This document shows, piece by piece, positions 1-7,447 of a stretch of DNA of 20,522 nt (positions within the stretch are counted from its first letter, which is position 1; the number at the start of each line of letters is the position of its first letter). Made by a program: the position numbers and the translations under genes. The DNA is from Chrysochromulina parva (Eukaryota; Haptophyta; Prymnesiales; Chrysochromulinaceae): positions 1 to 20,522 of the forward strand of contig PJAB01000801.1 in NCBI GenBank assembly GCA_002887195.1, read 5' to 3'. The notes beneath the pieces were generated by a model. That model searched no databases. It was not told the origin of the DNA and worked only from the letters and a program-made list of their open reading frames with translations.

Positions 1-120
1 GCAGCGCCTTCGCGCTTCAGGAGCATCACCTTCCTCTTCTGCTCCTCGGCTTCGATCTTCTCGCGGCGAGCGATCGTAGCAGCGCCTTCGCGCTTCAGGA
101 GCATCACCTTCCTCTTCTGC
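1..120 (-). repeat. Exact 42-bp repeat inside the FAS1 gene, with a third diverged copy at 1408-1449
   Basis: Bases 1-42 and 79-120 are identical over 42 bp at a 78-bp spacing, which keeps the reading frame (26 codons). Bases 1408-1449 match with four differences, and the similarity continues beyond the 42 bp (1408 to about 1492 against 79 to about 168). The repeat encodes the [13 protein letters not shown] segment, so the coiled-coil module has been duplicated on both sides of the FAS1 domain and again at the C-terminal side. The array may continue outside the window. Confidence 0.9.
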
Positions 121-1601
121 GCGAGCGAAGCTGCCATTTGGTTGCGCCGCTCGACAACAGCCATACCCGCGGCCATCGAGTCCCCCTCGTCGGCAACGGC
201 CGAGGTTTCCTCGTCCTCGTTCTCCAACTCGGGCAGCACGCACTCGTCATCATCATTGCACTCGAGGCCGGGCGGAGGCGCCATGAATGAAAACGTTTCC
301 TCTTTTTCTTTGGCCGGCACCGCCGCTGGTAGGATGACGGAGTCGATGATGTGGATGACGCCGTTGGTGCACTCGATGTCGGTCGTCGTGACCTTGGCGC
401 CGTCGACCATGACGCCGTCCTTGCCGACCTTGATGGTGACCTCGGCGCCGTTGACGGTGGGCACCTTCGCGCCATCCATGGTGACCACAGTGCTGGCCAT
501 CACCTTGCCAGGCACAACGTGGTACGTGAGGATGGCGGCGAGCTTGGCCTTGTTCTCGGGCTTGAGGAGGTCCTCGATGGTGCCCGCGGGCAGCTTGGCA
601 AAGGCGGCGTCCGTCGGCGCGAACACGGTGAAGGGCCCCACACTCTTCATGGTGTCGACGAGGCCGGCAGCACCAAGCGCTGCGGCGAGGGTCTTGAAAG
701 CACCAGCGCCGCCCGCAGTGTCGACGATGTCGGCCATCTTGGGAGCTGCGGGCGCGGGTGCAGGCGCAGGGGCCATCGGCGGCGGCATTGAATCCATCGA
801 GATTGACTTCGAGATTGAATCCGAGATTGAATCCACCGAGGGCCGCGCCACTCGTTCAGACTCCTCCGCTGCCGCCGTGCGTTGGGGCTCCTCCTCGGTG
901 GCCGCCTTAGCCTGCTCGGTGAACTTCTCCGCAAGCTGCTTCGCCGTTTCCATGCCCGCCACGGCCAATCCCTTGGAGACAGCGAGGATCTCCGTGGCAA
1001 TGCGCTGCGCAGTCTCCTGCGTCTCGGGCGTCCACAGCTCCTCAAGCTTGGCCGTCGCGTCCTCGTAAGCCAGCTGCGCTGCTGCCAAGGCATACCGTGG
1101 AACCGCAAACTTGAGCTTCTCCACGCGGTCCAGCTCAGTGATCCGGGCCGGCAGGGGAGCCTCCGCCAGTCGTGCATCAATGACCGCCGTCGTCTTTTCA
1201 GCTACCTTGGCCACAGTTAGCAGCAGCTTACCGAGCAAGGCAGACGTCTCCAATGTGGCCAAGGGCGCTGGCGAGGGCAGGGGAGTTGGCGGTGCAGGAG
1301 GCAACTGTGAATTGTCCACTTCAGCCTCGAGAGAGCGTGGCTCTGCCTTCTTTGCCGCTGCCATCTCTGCGGTCTTGGCGGCGCTCTCTTCGCGGCGTGC
1401 AATCGCATCAGCGCCTTCGCGCTTTAGGAGCATCGCCTTTCTCTTCTGCGCGAGCGCAGCGGCCATCTGATTGCGCCGCTCGACCACAGCCAGACCCTCA
1501 ACGAACCAGGATTCAACAGGAGACAACGTCGGCGACTCAGGCTCTTTCAAGAGCCGGAGGCCAGCGTCGTACCATGATTTCACCTGACTTGTTTCAGCCA
1601 T
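1..1601 (-). CDS. FAS1 (fasciclin) domain protein with flanking coiled-coil repeats, 3'-partial
   Basis: The frame is open from the ATG at 1601 to the left edge, 533 residues without a stop, so the C-terminus lies outside the window. Residues about 36-72 are a charged helical segment (core [20 protein letters not shown]). Residues about 110-285 are Ala/Glu/Lys-rich and probably helical, ending in a [11 protein letters not shown] run and a Pro/Ala linker. Residues about 289-424 are one FAS1 domain, recognised by [17 protein letters not shown], the YHVVPGKV motif and the closing [12 protein letters not shown]. An acidic linker follows, and then the charged segment returns at about 478-514 and begins again at 515. 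FAS1 domains usually mediate adhesion and sit outside the cell or in the secretory path, but the N-terminus ([14 protein letters not shown]) has no signal peptide. The partner or location is unknown. The domain call is secure; the function is not. The gene is divergent from the ankyrin gene. Confidence 0.88.
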   Translation of the reverse strand, partial: MAETSQVKSWYDAGLRLLKEPESPTLSPVESWFVEGLAVVERRNQMAAALAQKRKAMLLKREGADAIARREESAAKTAEMAAAKKAEPRSLEAEVDNSQLPPAPPTPLPSPAPLATLETSALLGKLLLTVAKVAEKTTAVIDARLAEAPLPARITELDRVEKLKFAVPRYALAAAQLAYEDATAKLEELWTPETQETAQRIATEILAVSKGLAVAGMETAKQLAEKFTEQAKAATEEEPQRTAAAEESERVARPSVDSISDSISKSISMDSMPPPMAPAPAPAPAAPKMADIVDTAGGAGAFKTLAAALGAAGLVDTMKSVGPFTVFAPTDAAFAKLPAGTIEDLLKPENKAKLAAILTYHVVPGKVMASTVVTMDGAKVPTVNGAEVTIKVGKDGVMVDGAKVTTTDIECTNGVIHIIDSVILPAAVPAKEKEETFSFMAPPPGLECNDDDECVLPELENEDEETSAVADEGDSMAAGMAVVERRNQMAASLAQKRKVMLLKREGAATIARREKIEAEEQKRKVMLLKREGA

Positions 1602-1937
1602 GCGGACCATTGGGAATGGGGAGCGTTCTGCCGAGTAAACCTCGGCATGGCTGCGGAGCGCCAGCGGTGCGGCGGCTCGTGACGCAAGCATGTTGAGTGG
1701 ATCTTCGTCCCCTCGCGTGATGCATCTTCCGGAGATTGCTCGATGACGGGTTGTGCCAAGGGCGTGTTTGAGTGTGAGCGTCTGTCAAGCCGGATCGCTC
1801 GAAATTTCAAACACTTCGCTTTGCCGATTCACAAAAGACGAGCACTTCGAGCACAAGTTGAGCACCCCCACCAGGGCGACATACACTTGTTTGCTGCTCT
1901 GAAGCTGTGCGCGCCCCAGGCGGCCGCCTCGCACCGG
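1602..1937. promoter_or_regulatory. Divergent intergenic region between the FAS1 and ankyrin genes
   Basis: Head-to-head interval between the FAS1 ATG at 1601 (minus) and the preferred ankyrin ATG at 1938 (plus). It presumably holds both 5' UTRs and a shared or paired promoter. I see no TATA box I would defend. An in-frame upstream ATG at 1743 would extend the ankyrin protein by 65 residues and shrink the interval to 141 bp. Confidence 0.45.
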
Positions 1938-3392
1938 ATGCCACCATCACCGAACCAGCGTGCGAAGCCTGCGGGGGCTGCTCCGTTTGACCTTGTCCTT
2001 CGCGCCTCCAAGGACAATGATGTGGACACCATGACGGCACTGCTCGAAGAGGGCATGGACCCGTCCGCTACCAACAAGATCGGGCAGACAGGACTCCACG
2101 TCGCTGCCATTTGGGGCAACATAGAGGTGGCGGAAGTGCTGATTCGTTACAGTGCCGACGTGAACGCGCAGAATCAGTTTGGCATCACTCCGCTGCACAT
2201 GGCCTCGCAGAGCTCCAAGCACGCCGTTGCCAAGCTGCTCATTGAGTGTGGGGCAGATCCGAGCATCAAAGCTGGCAACGGCATGAGAGCGCACGAGGTG
2301 GCGAAGGATCAGAAGATGCGCGAGCTGTGCGGTGCGCCGTCGCTCAAGGCGCACGCGGCCGTCATTGCGGACGACGTCGAGCTGCTGCGGGAGCTGCTCG
2401 CGAATGGCATTGAGCTCAGCGAGCAGGACGCCGAGGGCGAGACGCCGCTCCATCTCGCCGTCAAGGCCGCGCTGGGCGAGAGCATCGGTGACGATCCACT
2501 CGTCGAGGAGGAGGAGGCGCCGGCGGCCAATTCTGCTTGTCTCGAAATGATCCTCGGCGAGGCCAGCAGGATCAAATCCGCCATTAGCTCCACAGCCACC
2601 GACGACGCGATGAGCTTCGCGGTGCTCGCTGCTAAGCAGGCGATCTCTTCCCTCACGTCGGCGCAGAGCCTACACAACGCGCAGGGCCTGATGCCCATCC
2701 ACATTGCCGCCGAGGCCGGCAGCCTCGCCGTATGCGAGAAGCTCTTGACCCATGGCGCACCGGTGAACGCGATCAGCCTCCGGACGGACGGCCAGCATTC
2801 AGGACAGTGGGGCAAGAAAGTGGACGGCAAGATCGAGAAGCTCGACAACACCGACCAGACCGCGCTGCACTTGGCCGTGATCCGCATGGTCGAGCAAGCC
2901 GAGGAGGCTGGCGAGGATGCGCCGCCCGGTGACCCGAGCCTCGTGCGGCTGCTGCTCGAGCACAAGGCGAGCCCGAACTTGCCCAACATCGAGTGCGCCA
3001 CGCCGCTGCACTTGGCGCTCATGGGTGGTCTGAACGAGGTCGTCGAGCTGCTGGTACTGGCCAAGGCGGATCTGAGCCTTGGCTGCAAGGCCTTCGGCAA
3101 GGACAACACGGCGCTCCATCAGGCGACCCTGCTGCGTAATGTGCACACGATCAAGCTGCTCACGAAATACGGCGCGGCCGTGGATGCCGTGGGCCGCGAC
3201 GGATGGACACCCTTGGGGCTTGCTGTGCGCTCGAACGCCGTGGACGCGGCGAAGGCGCTCCTCGAGGCGAAGGCCGATGTGCATAAAGCAGCCTCGGGCA
3301 ATGGCAAGACGCCTCTAGAGATCGCATCCATCAACAAGAAGCCGGAGATCACCAAGTTGCTCGAGGCGGCCGCCGGTGTCGAGGTGCACTGA
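1938..3392 (+). CDS. Ankyrin-repeat protein
   Basis: The product is 484 residues made almost wholly of ankyrin repeats, which are protein-binding helix-loop-helix modules. Recognisable repeat starts are TGLHVAAIWGN (about 51), GITPLHMASQS (82), GETPLHLAVKA (167), LMPIHIAAEAG (251), QTALHLAVIR (307), ATPLHLALMGG (354), NTALHQATLLR (390), GWTPLGLAVRS (422) and GKTPLEIAS (456), most followed by a consensus LLxxGAxVN-like loop. Two repeats carry insertions: an acidic loop near 180-200 and a Gly/Lys-rich loop near 280-300. No other domain, signal peptide or membrane segment is visible. An in-frame ATG at 1743 adds 65 basic residues of no clear family. I prefer 1938, just before the first degenerate repeat, but the longer form cannot be excluded. 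Partner and pathway are not deducible. Confidence 0.88.
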   Translation: MPPSPNQRAKPAGAAPFDLVLRASKDNDVDTMTALLEEGMDPSATNKIGQTGLHVAAIWGNIEVAEVLIRYSADVNAQNQFGITPLHMASQSSKHAVAKLLIECGADPSIKAGNGMRAHEVAKDQKMRELCGAPSLKAHAAVIADDVELLRELLANGIELSEQDAEGETPLHLAVKAALGESIGDDPLVEEEEAPAANSACLEMILGEASRIKSAISSTATDDAMSFAVLAAKQAISSLTSAQSLHNAQGLMPIHIAAEAGSLAVCEKLLTHGAPVNAISLRTDGQHSGQWGKKVDGKIEKLDNTDQTALHLAVIRMVEQAEEAGEDAPPGDPSLVRLLLEHKASPNLPNIECATPLHLALMGGLNEVVELLVLAKADLSLGCKAFGKDNTALHQATLLRNVHTIKLLTKYGAAVDAVGRDGWTPLGLAVRSNAVDAAKALLEAKADVHKAASGNGKTPLEIASINKKPEITKLLEAAAGVEVH

Positions 3393-3633
3393 CCGCATGC
3401 TGGTTGGTGCCGCTGGCGTGAGCGGTGCCAGTTTGGCATGGTGGCGAGGCGCGAGGGCGTAGGTACTCACGATGCCGAGGACGATTTGTGCGAGACCGCG
3501 CCGCGGTGGAGATACGATAGATCTCGGGAGTTGCTTGGAGGTTGCGGGTGGCCGGGACGGAGTGTGATGACGTAGACGCAAAATAATGTTGTTCACAGCA
3601 GTGTGATCGTTCACAGCTCAATCCATCGGCAGA
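3393..3633. other. Intergenic, ankyrin 3' end to IWR1 5' end
   Basis: 241 bp between two plus-strand genes, holding the ankyrin 3' UTR and the IWR1 promoter. TTCACAG occurs twice just upstream of the IWR1 ATG (about 3593 and 3610). Nothing else was recognised. Confidence 0.4.
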
Positions 3634-4593
3634 ATGGAGGAGACGAGTGTCAACACCGGATTGGAGAGGTGCCCCGAAATCGTCCGCATAAAGCGCAAGC
3701 GCGATGAGCCCGCGCTGAGTGGCTTTCTCCTCGGCGCCAAGCGGCGGCCTGCGTCCATCTCAAACCTCTCGGTAGATACCCAGCTTGAAGTTGCTGTCAC
3801 GCGGTACCGCCTTGTTGGCACCAAAGTCCTGACAGGTGGGCTATTTGTACCAACCGCCTTGTCGGCACCGCCGCCGCAGCAGCCCGCCGCTGACAGTGCC
3901 GAAGCGCGTGCTCGGGCCCATCAGCAGAGCGCACGCGCCTTGCAGTCAGAGGCGCGATACCGTACAGTCTCCTTGCGCCGCTCAAGCAGCATTGACGGTG
4001 GAGTGCAGCAGCACGTGCTCGAGCTGCAGCGCGTGCCGCCCGTGCACAAGTGCGCGAGTGTGCCGTCACTGACTCGCATTGACGCATCTGCCACGCCGAC
4101 CACGCCTCCCCCGCGACCAAAGTTGGTCCCTTTTGGCCCGCCACTACCTCCACAGCCGCAGTACGCGGTAAGCAGCGGCTGGCGTGCCCCCTCCACCTCC
4201 TCTGAACCCCACGGCGATATCTGGGCGGACGCGGCAGTAGCTGCCGCGCTGGGCGAGGATGCGCGCGCGGACGCGGCCGCGGCTGCCGCGCTTGGCGAGG
4301 ATGGCGCAACGCAATCGACCGACGTTGAGCCGTCGTCAAGCGTGGCAGACGTGGGCGACTACGTGTACGACGAGTACAGCCTGGCTGCTCCCGAGGAGGC
4401 GTCGAGCGGCACCAACGGGTTGTGGGGCGAGCTCTGGTGGGAGGAGCTCGACGCGGACGCCGTGCGCGAGCTAGAGGAGGCCGACGACGCTGAGGGCTCC
4501 GACTCGGGGGATGAGGTGGATTATCCCGATGAGGAGGACTCGGACGACGACGAGGAGGAGGCCTGGCGTCCAGGAGGCAGGGAGTACTTCTGA
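3634..4593 (+). CDS. IWR1: Iwr1/SLC7A6OS family RNA polymerase II nuclear import factor
   Basis: The 319-residue protein has the three family landmarks in order. An N-terminal basic motif EIVRIKRKRDEPALSGFLL lies at about 15-33. RYRLVGT follows at 57-63. An acidic C-terminal block begins with DYVYDEYSL near 242 and ends in DEVDYPDEEDSDDDEEEAW. In yeast and animals Iwr1 binds assembled RNA polymerase II in the cytoplasm and carries a nuclear localisation signal, so it is an adaptor for nuclear import and recycles to the cytoplasm. The basic N-terminus here fits that role. The middle third is low-complexity Pro/Ala/Ser sequence, including a duplicated 14-residue Ala-rich unit, and looks unstructured. 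The start is a good ATG with no in-frame alternative. No intron is needed. The gene converges with NEDD8 across a 560-bp gap. Confidence 0.85.
   Translation: MEETSVNTGLERCPEIVRIKRKRDEPALSGFLLGAKRRPASISNLSVDTQLEVAVTRYRLVGTKVLTGGLFVPTALSAPPPQQPAADSAEARARAHQQSARALQSEARYRTVSLRRSSSIDGGVQQHVLELQRVPPVHKCASVPSLTRIDASATPTTPPPRPKLVPFGPPLPPQPQYAVSSGWRAPSTSSEPHGDIWADAAVAAALGEDARADAAAAAALGEDGATQSTDVEPSSSVADVGDYVYDEYSLAAPEEASSGTNGLWGELWWEELDADAVRELEEADDAEGSDSGDEVDYPDEEDSDDDEEEAWRPGGREYF
4225..4308 (+). repeat. 42-bp tandem duplication inside IWR1
   Basis: Two adjacent 42-bp units (4225-4266 and 4267-4308) with few differences encode the repeated 14-residue unit ADAAVAAALGEDAR. The duplication keeps the frame and lies in the low-complexity linker before the acidic domain. 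Confidence 0.85.
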
Positions 4594-5153
4594 TGACCTT
4601 CATGCCCCGCTGTGCGCGGCGATCTGCTTGGCGGTGGCACACTGTGTCTCCGGGCGAGGCGGGCGTAGCGTTGCGGTACTGGAGGTCCCGCCCCGCCCAC
4701 CGTCGACCGTGCGCCGTCCGCTCGGGCACGACCGGACCGACGCGGAAGTGAGAAGCAGGATCTCCCGGGGATCGTCGGGCTCAGTCGATGTATCCGGTTA
4801 GATCAAGTATCCAGCGCATGTCATGGGTTAGAAAAGCGTGTTCACACAGCCGACTAGGCAAAACCTTATCAAGATCATGCGAGAGCCTGTGGAAGTACAG
4901 AGGACTAAGTTGGACTAAACAGTATGGATCCTCTTCGCCCGCCGAGGCGCAGCGGAGAGAAAGACGAACGACGACGGCTCGACTGCCTCCCACGCGAAAA
5001 ATAGGGAGACGCCTGGGTTACGCAGGGAGCAGCGCCGATGATGCCCTGTCCGCCGCCCTCAATGTACAGGCGCGCAGCCCTGGTAGTGCTATGCGGGCCG
5101 ATCGGGCTCAGGGCTGGACGACTGCACTCTGCGCAACCCTCTCAGCAGCGCGC
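4594..5153. other. Convergent intergenic region, IWR1 to NEDD8
   Basis: 560 bp between two 3' ends. The outer parts are GC-rich like the rest of the window. About 4795-4935 is visibly richer in A and T and contains TTCACAC at 4841-4847. Short ORFs cross it on both strands (for example 4781-4993 minus), but none has a domain I recognise. I compared it by eye with U1, U2, U4 and U6 snRNA signatures and found no convincing match. Confidence 0.4.
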
Positions 5154-5622
5154 TCAGCAGCCGCCGCGTAGCGCAAGCACAAGGTGCAGCACGGTGCCAC
5201 CCTCGATGTTGAAATCGCTTGCCTTCTTATCATCGGCCATCTGCTTGCCACCAAAGATGAGGCGCTGCTGTGGTGGAGGGATGCCCTCCTTCTCCTCCAC
5301 GCGCTCCTTGATGCGTGAGATGGTATCCTCAGACTCGATGTCGATCTCGATCTCCTTGCCGGTGAGCGTCTTCACCTTGATCTGAGCAGACGCGCACGCC
5401 AAACACGGTCAGGTTAGCACGCTCGATCGCACACTGGCCGGCTGGCTGTGCGAGGCCAGCGCTGCGGCGCCACGCAAGCTGCAGGTGGCACAAAGTTGGA
5501 TTGCGAGACAGGCCGCACGGCCGCAGCCGCTGCTCACTGCTGTACGAGCAGCCAGAGCCAGATCGGCGTCGCAAACTGGCAGGCAGCACAGAGGGCGCCA
5601 CAGCTCTCGTGTTTACTTGCAT
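5154..5622 (-). CDS. NEDD8: NEDD8/RUB1 ubiquitin-like modifier, two exons
   Basis: The CDS is complement(5617..5622, 5154..5381), giving 77 residues. Exon 1 encodes only Met-Gln (ATGCAA, followed by donor GTAAAC). Exon 2 starts right after a CAG acceptor with [16 protein letters not shown]. The join is in phase 0 and gives a correct ubiquitin-fold start. NEDD8 is conjugated through its C-terminal glycine to cullins, activating cullin-RING ubiquitin ligases. NEDD8 rather than ubiquitin is indicated by the [15 protein letters not shown] and [13 protein letters not shown] segments and by Ala at position 72 (LALRGG), where ubiquitin has Arg. The protein ends GG-Cys, so the precursor tail to be removed is a single Cys. 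Position 39 is Pro. An open frame continues upstream of the Met through exon 1, but it is probably 5' UTR. The gene is divergent from the thioredoxin gene. Confidence 0.9.
5382..5616 (-). other. Intron of NEDD8 (GT-AG)
   Basis: 235 bp on the minus strand, with donor GTAAAC directly after ATGCAA, a branch-point-like TGCTAACC about 25-30 bases before the acceptor, and acceptor CTGCTCAG. Without splicing the conserved NEDD8 frame has no ATG; its extension begins at a TTG. Confidence 0.8.
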
Positions 5623-5841
5623 GGCGCCTCTTCGGCCGGCCTTCGTGATGAGTATCTTCATTCGCGCTCGTCCAAACCCTGCCTTGTACATGTGGTCCAC
5701 TATTCATCACTGTGCCACAAGGTACAAGTCTGTCTGTCACAAATTACTCGATTGAGTTCAGGCGCCACGTTGAGCGGCGTTGTTGGGGCTGCTTTTGCCT
5801 TCCTAACCGCGTCCGGGCCTCGCGCCGCTGCGAAGTGCGAG
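5623..5841. promoter_or_regulatory. Divergent intergenic region between NEDD8 and the thioredoxin gene
   Basis: 219 bp separate the NEDD8 ATG (5622, minus) and the thioredoxin ATG (5842, plus). The interval presumably carries both promoters. I see no motif I can name with confidence. Confidence 0.4.
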
Positions 5842-6416
5842 ATGTCCAAGAAGAAGGACGAGGAGGAAGATATCGCCAAGCTCATCGAAGACCCAGCGCA
5901 GTTTGCCAAGATTAGCGGCAATGACTACGAGAAGGACATGCTCCACGTCGTCGAGATCTTTTGCACATGGTGCGGTCCCTCGGACGCTGTCAAATCGACG
6001 TATAAGAGGCTAGCTGTCGAGCTGAAGGGCCGGAAGGTCAAATTCTACAAGGTTCGCCCGCTCCAGCAGTCGGCACCTTGGGACGCGACAGCTCTGCCAA
6101 TCGTGCAGGCACCCTGCCATCAGTTTTGGACGCAGAGCGCATGCCACCGCGCACTGGCGCATGTAGCGCACAACACCCTGACCCACTCGTGTGTATGCGT
6201 CCGCCCCTCGTGCAGATGGATGCAAAGCTCGTTCCCGGGTTTGAGAAGCAGGCGCTCACTTCGAAGCCATTCTTTGCGATCTACAAGGATGGCGAGATCA
6301 TCGAGCAGGTCGAGGGCATCAACACGCCGCTGCTTGAGAAGTTCATCGGGGACACAATTCCTGAGGGCATCCTCGAGATTGAAGAAGAGCCTGCAGAGGG
6401 GGATGAGGATGACTGA
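5842..6416 (+). CDS. Thioredoxin-like protein (NME8/NME9 or dynein LC3 type), two exons
   Basis: The CDS is join(5842..6051, 6216..6416), 136 residues. Exon 1 ends KVKFYK and exon 2 continues MDAKLVPGFEKQ in phase 0, restoring a continuous thioredoxin fold. Residues 1-20 are acidic and charged. The active-site region is EIFCTWCGPS (Cys41, Cys44, Ser47), cis-proline is Pro88 in TSKPFFAIY, and the last helix is GINTPLLEKFIGDTI. The GxNxPLLxK ending resembles the thioredoxin domain of animal TXNDC3/TXNDC6 (NME8/NME9) and the Chlamydomonas outer-arm dynein thioredoxin light chain. An axonemal role is therefore an inference that fits a flagellate. The second active-site Cys is replaced by Ser, so it is unlikely to be an ordinary disulfide reductase. 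An acidic tail follows (EEEPAEGDEDD). No nucleoside diphosphate kinase domain is attached. Confidence 0.83.
6052..6215 (+). other. Intron of the thioredoxin-like gene (GT-AG)
   Basis: 164 bp, with donor GTTCGC after the AAG codon of VKFYK, acceptor CGTGCAG before ATGGATGCA, and a CTGAC branch-point-like sequence about 35 bases upstream of the acceptor. Exon 1 continued in its own frame loses all thioredoxin similarity past the donor, and the second half of the fold reappears in another frame after the acceptor. Confidence 0.8.
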
Positions 6417-6686
6417 AGCCGAACCAAAAGCCATTTAGTGTAAGCATCCCAGTCTGGTCATCTATGCAGCGCTCAGAGAGAGCGTCGAGCATGGTGCAAC
6501 GACCAACGTTAGAGAGACGCTTGACCGGGCTGGGGTCCGTTGAGCAATGTAAAAACTCTTCTCACCTTTTCTTAACAAGACCGGTTACGCAGTTTAACCT
6601 TCACGACCCTCTTCTTCGGTAAATGATCGTGCGTACGCGCGGGCTACAAATATCAAATGTCACCAGGATCATGGATGATGTCATTT
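6417..6686. other. Convergent 3' region, thioredoxin gene to coiled-coil gene
   Basis: 270 bp between two 3' ends. TGTAA occurs at about 6439 and 6547, which could serve as polyadenylation signals for the thioredoxin gene if this organism uses the algal TGTAA type; that is a guess. Nothing else was recognised. Confidence 0.3.
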
Positions 6687-7169
6687 TCATCGAACCTCAT
6701 TCTGTAACAGTTCCCTTCTGAGACATGCGTCGAGGTTTCCGTCCTTGGAGGAGGCGCCCTGGGTCAGCCCAGGCATCGCAGGCACGCGCGTCGACGGCAG
6801 AAGTGCCGCCGCTGCAACATCTTTGCGCCGCCGCTGCATCTCGGCCAGCTCACGAGTGAGGCGTTCGTTTTCGCCACGCAGCCGATCCATCTCCTTGAGA
6901 GTCTGGTTCTCCATTCGCAGTCGCTGGTGCTCCTCTCGCAGTTGCTGATTCTCGTTGCGTACACGATTGAGCTCCTCGGAACTGGATGATTGCCCGACGG
7001 TGCCAACTACTGGCTCTGACACCCACTCACGCACCCACTCTCGCCCGGGCACTCCAAACGCTGGGTGTGTTACGCGGTTCAGTTCTCTGCCTGGAGCGCC
7101 AAACTGGTGATGCGGGGCACGGAGATACTCACGACCGTCTTTGTTGAACACGGACGACGATGCCGCCAT
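6687..7169 (-). CDS. Small coiled-coil protein, unrecognised
   Basis: The ORF is 160 residues from the first true ATG at 7169; a longer version would begin at GTG. The N-terminal third holds a near-duplicated motif, HHQFGAPGRELNRV and HPAFGVPGREWV. Residues about 68-115 form a strongly predicted coiled coil (for example EELNRVRNENQQLREEHQRL, then RLRGENERLTRELAEMQRRR) with Leu and Asn at heptad positions, as in a leucine zipper. There is no clear basic DNA-binding region directly before it. The C-terminus is Ala/Pro-rich and then charged. I do not recognise a family. It is divergent from the sulfotransferase-like gene. Codon use and GC-rich third positions match the neighbouring genes, which supports it being real, but I cannot assign a role. 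Confidence 0.6.
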   Translation of the reverse strand: MAASSSVFNKDGREYLRAPHHQFGAPGRELNRVTHPAFGVPGREWVREWVSEPVVGTVGQSSSSEELNRVRNENQQLREEHQRLRMENQTLKEMDRLRGENERLTRELAEMQRRRKDVAAAALLPSTRVPAMPGLTQGASSKDGNLDACLRRELLQNEVR

Positions 7170-7447
7170 ACTGCACTTCACGGTCGACCGTTGACGAGAG
7201 GTGTCAAGTCAAGTCAAGTCAAGTCAAACAGTAGAGATGCCACGGTGTGAATTATGTGAGGATTTCAAAAAACACTCCACGTGCTCACAAATTGTTCCTG
7301 CATGCAGAACCCGCCCGCCACGCTCCGTCGCACGTTGATTGGTCCACTATTGGTTCATGGTCCACATCCAACGCGCTCTCGAGCAGTCGAGCTGGCGTGC
7401 GAGGCGCGTCAGTGCGATTTGACCCTCGACCTCACTAGCCACAGGCG
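7170..7447. promoter_or_regulatory. Divergent intergenic region, coiled-coil gene and sulfotransferase-like gene
   Basis: 278 bp between two start codons. It contains a five-copy GTCAA microsatellite (7203-7227) and GTGTGAA at 7245-7251, which reads TTCACAC toward the coiled-coil gene about 76 bases upstream of its ATG. Confidence 0.4.
7203..7227. repeat. Pentanucleotide microsatellite (GTCAA)5
   Basis: Five perfect tandem GTCAA units lie directly upstream of the coiled-coil gene on the minus strand. Confidence 0.9.

Noticed and set aside
142..1068. 308-residue plus-strand ORF opposite the FAS1 gene
   Set aside because: Its composition is that of an antisense shadow. The minus strand has a continuous 533-codon frame with a textbook FAS1 domain.
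4795..4935. Possible U2 snRNA (TTAGATCAAGTAT resembles TAAGATCAAGTG)
   Set aside because: The similarity stops after about a dozen bases. No branch-recognition sequence (GTAGTA) or Sm site follows in the right place.
4781..4993. Short minus-strand ORF ending in DMRWILDLTGYID
   Set aside because: The composition shifts with the AT-richer island, and I see no domain and no clear splice partners. It is kept only as part of the island observation.
5154..5402. Unspliced NEDD8 reading frame starting MACASAQ
   Set aside because: The apparent start is TTG and the first seven residues come from intron sequence. The spliced ATGCAA start gives the canonical ubiquitin-fold N-terminus.
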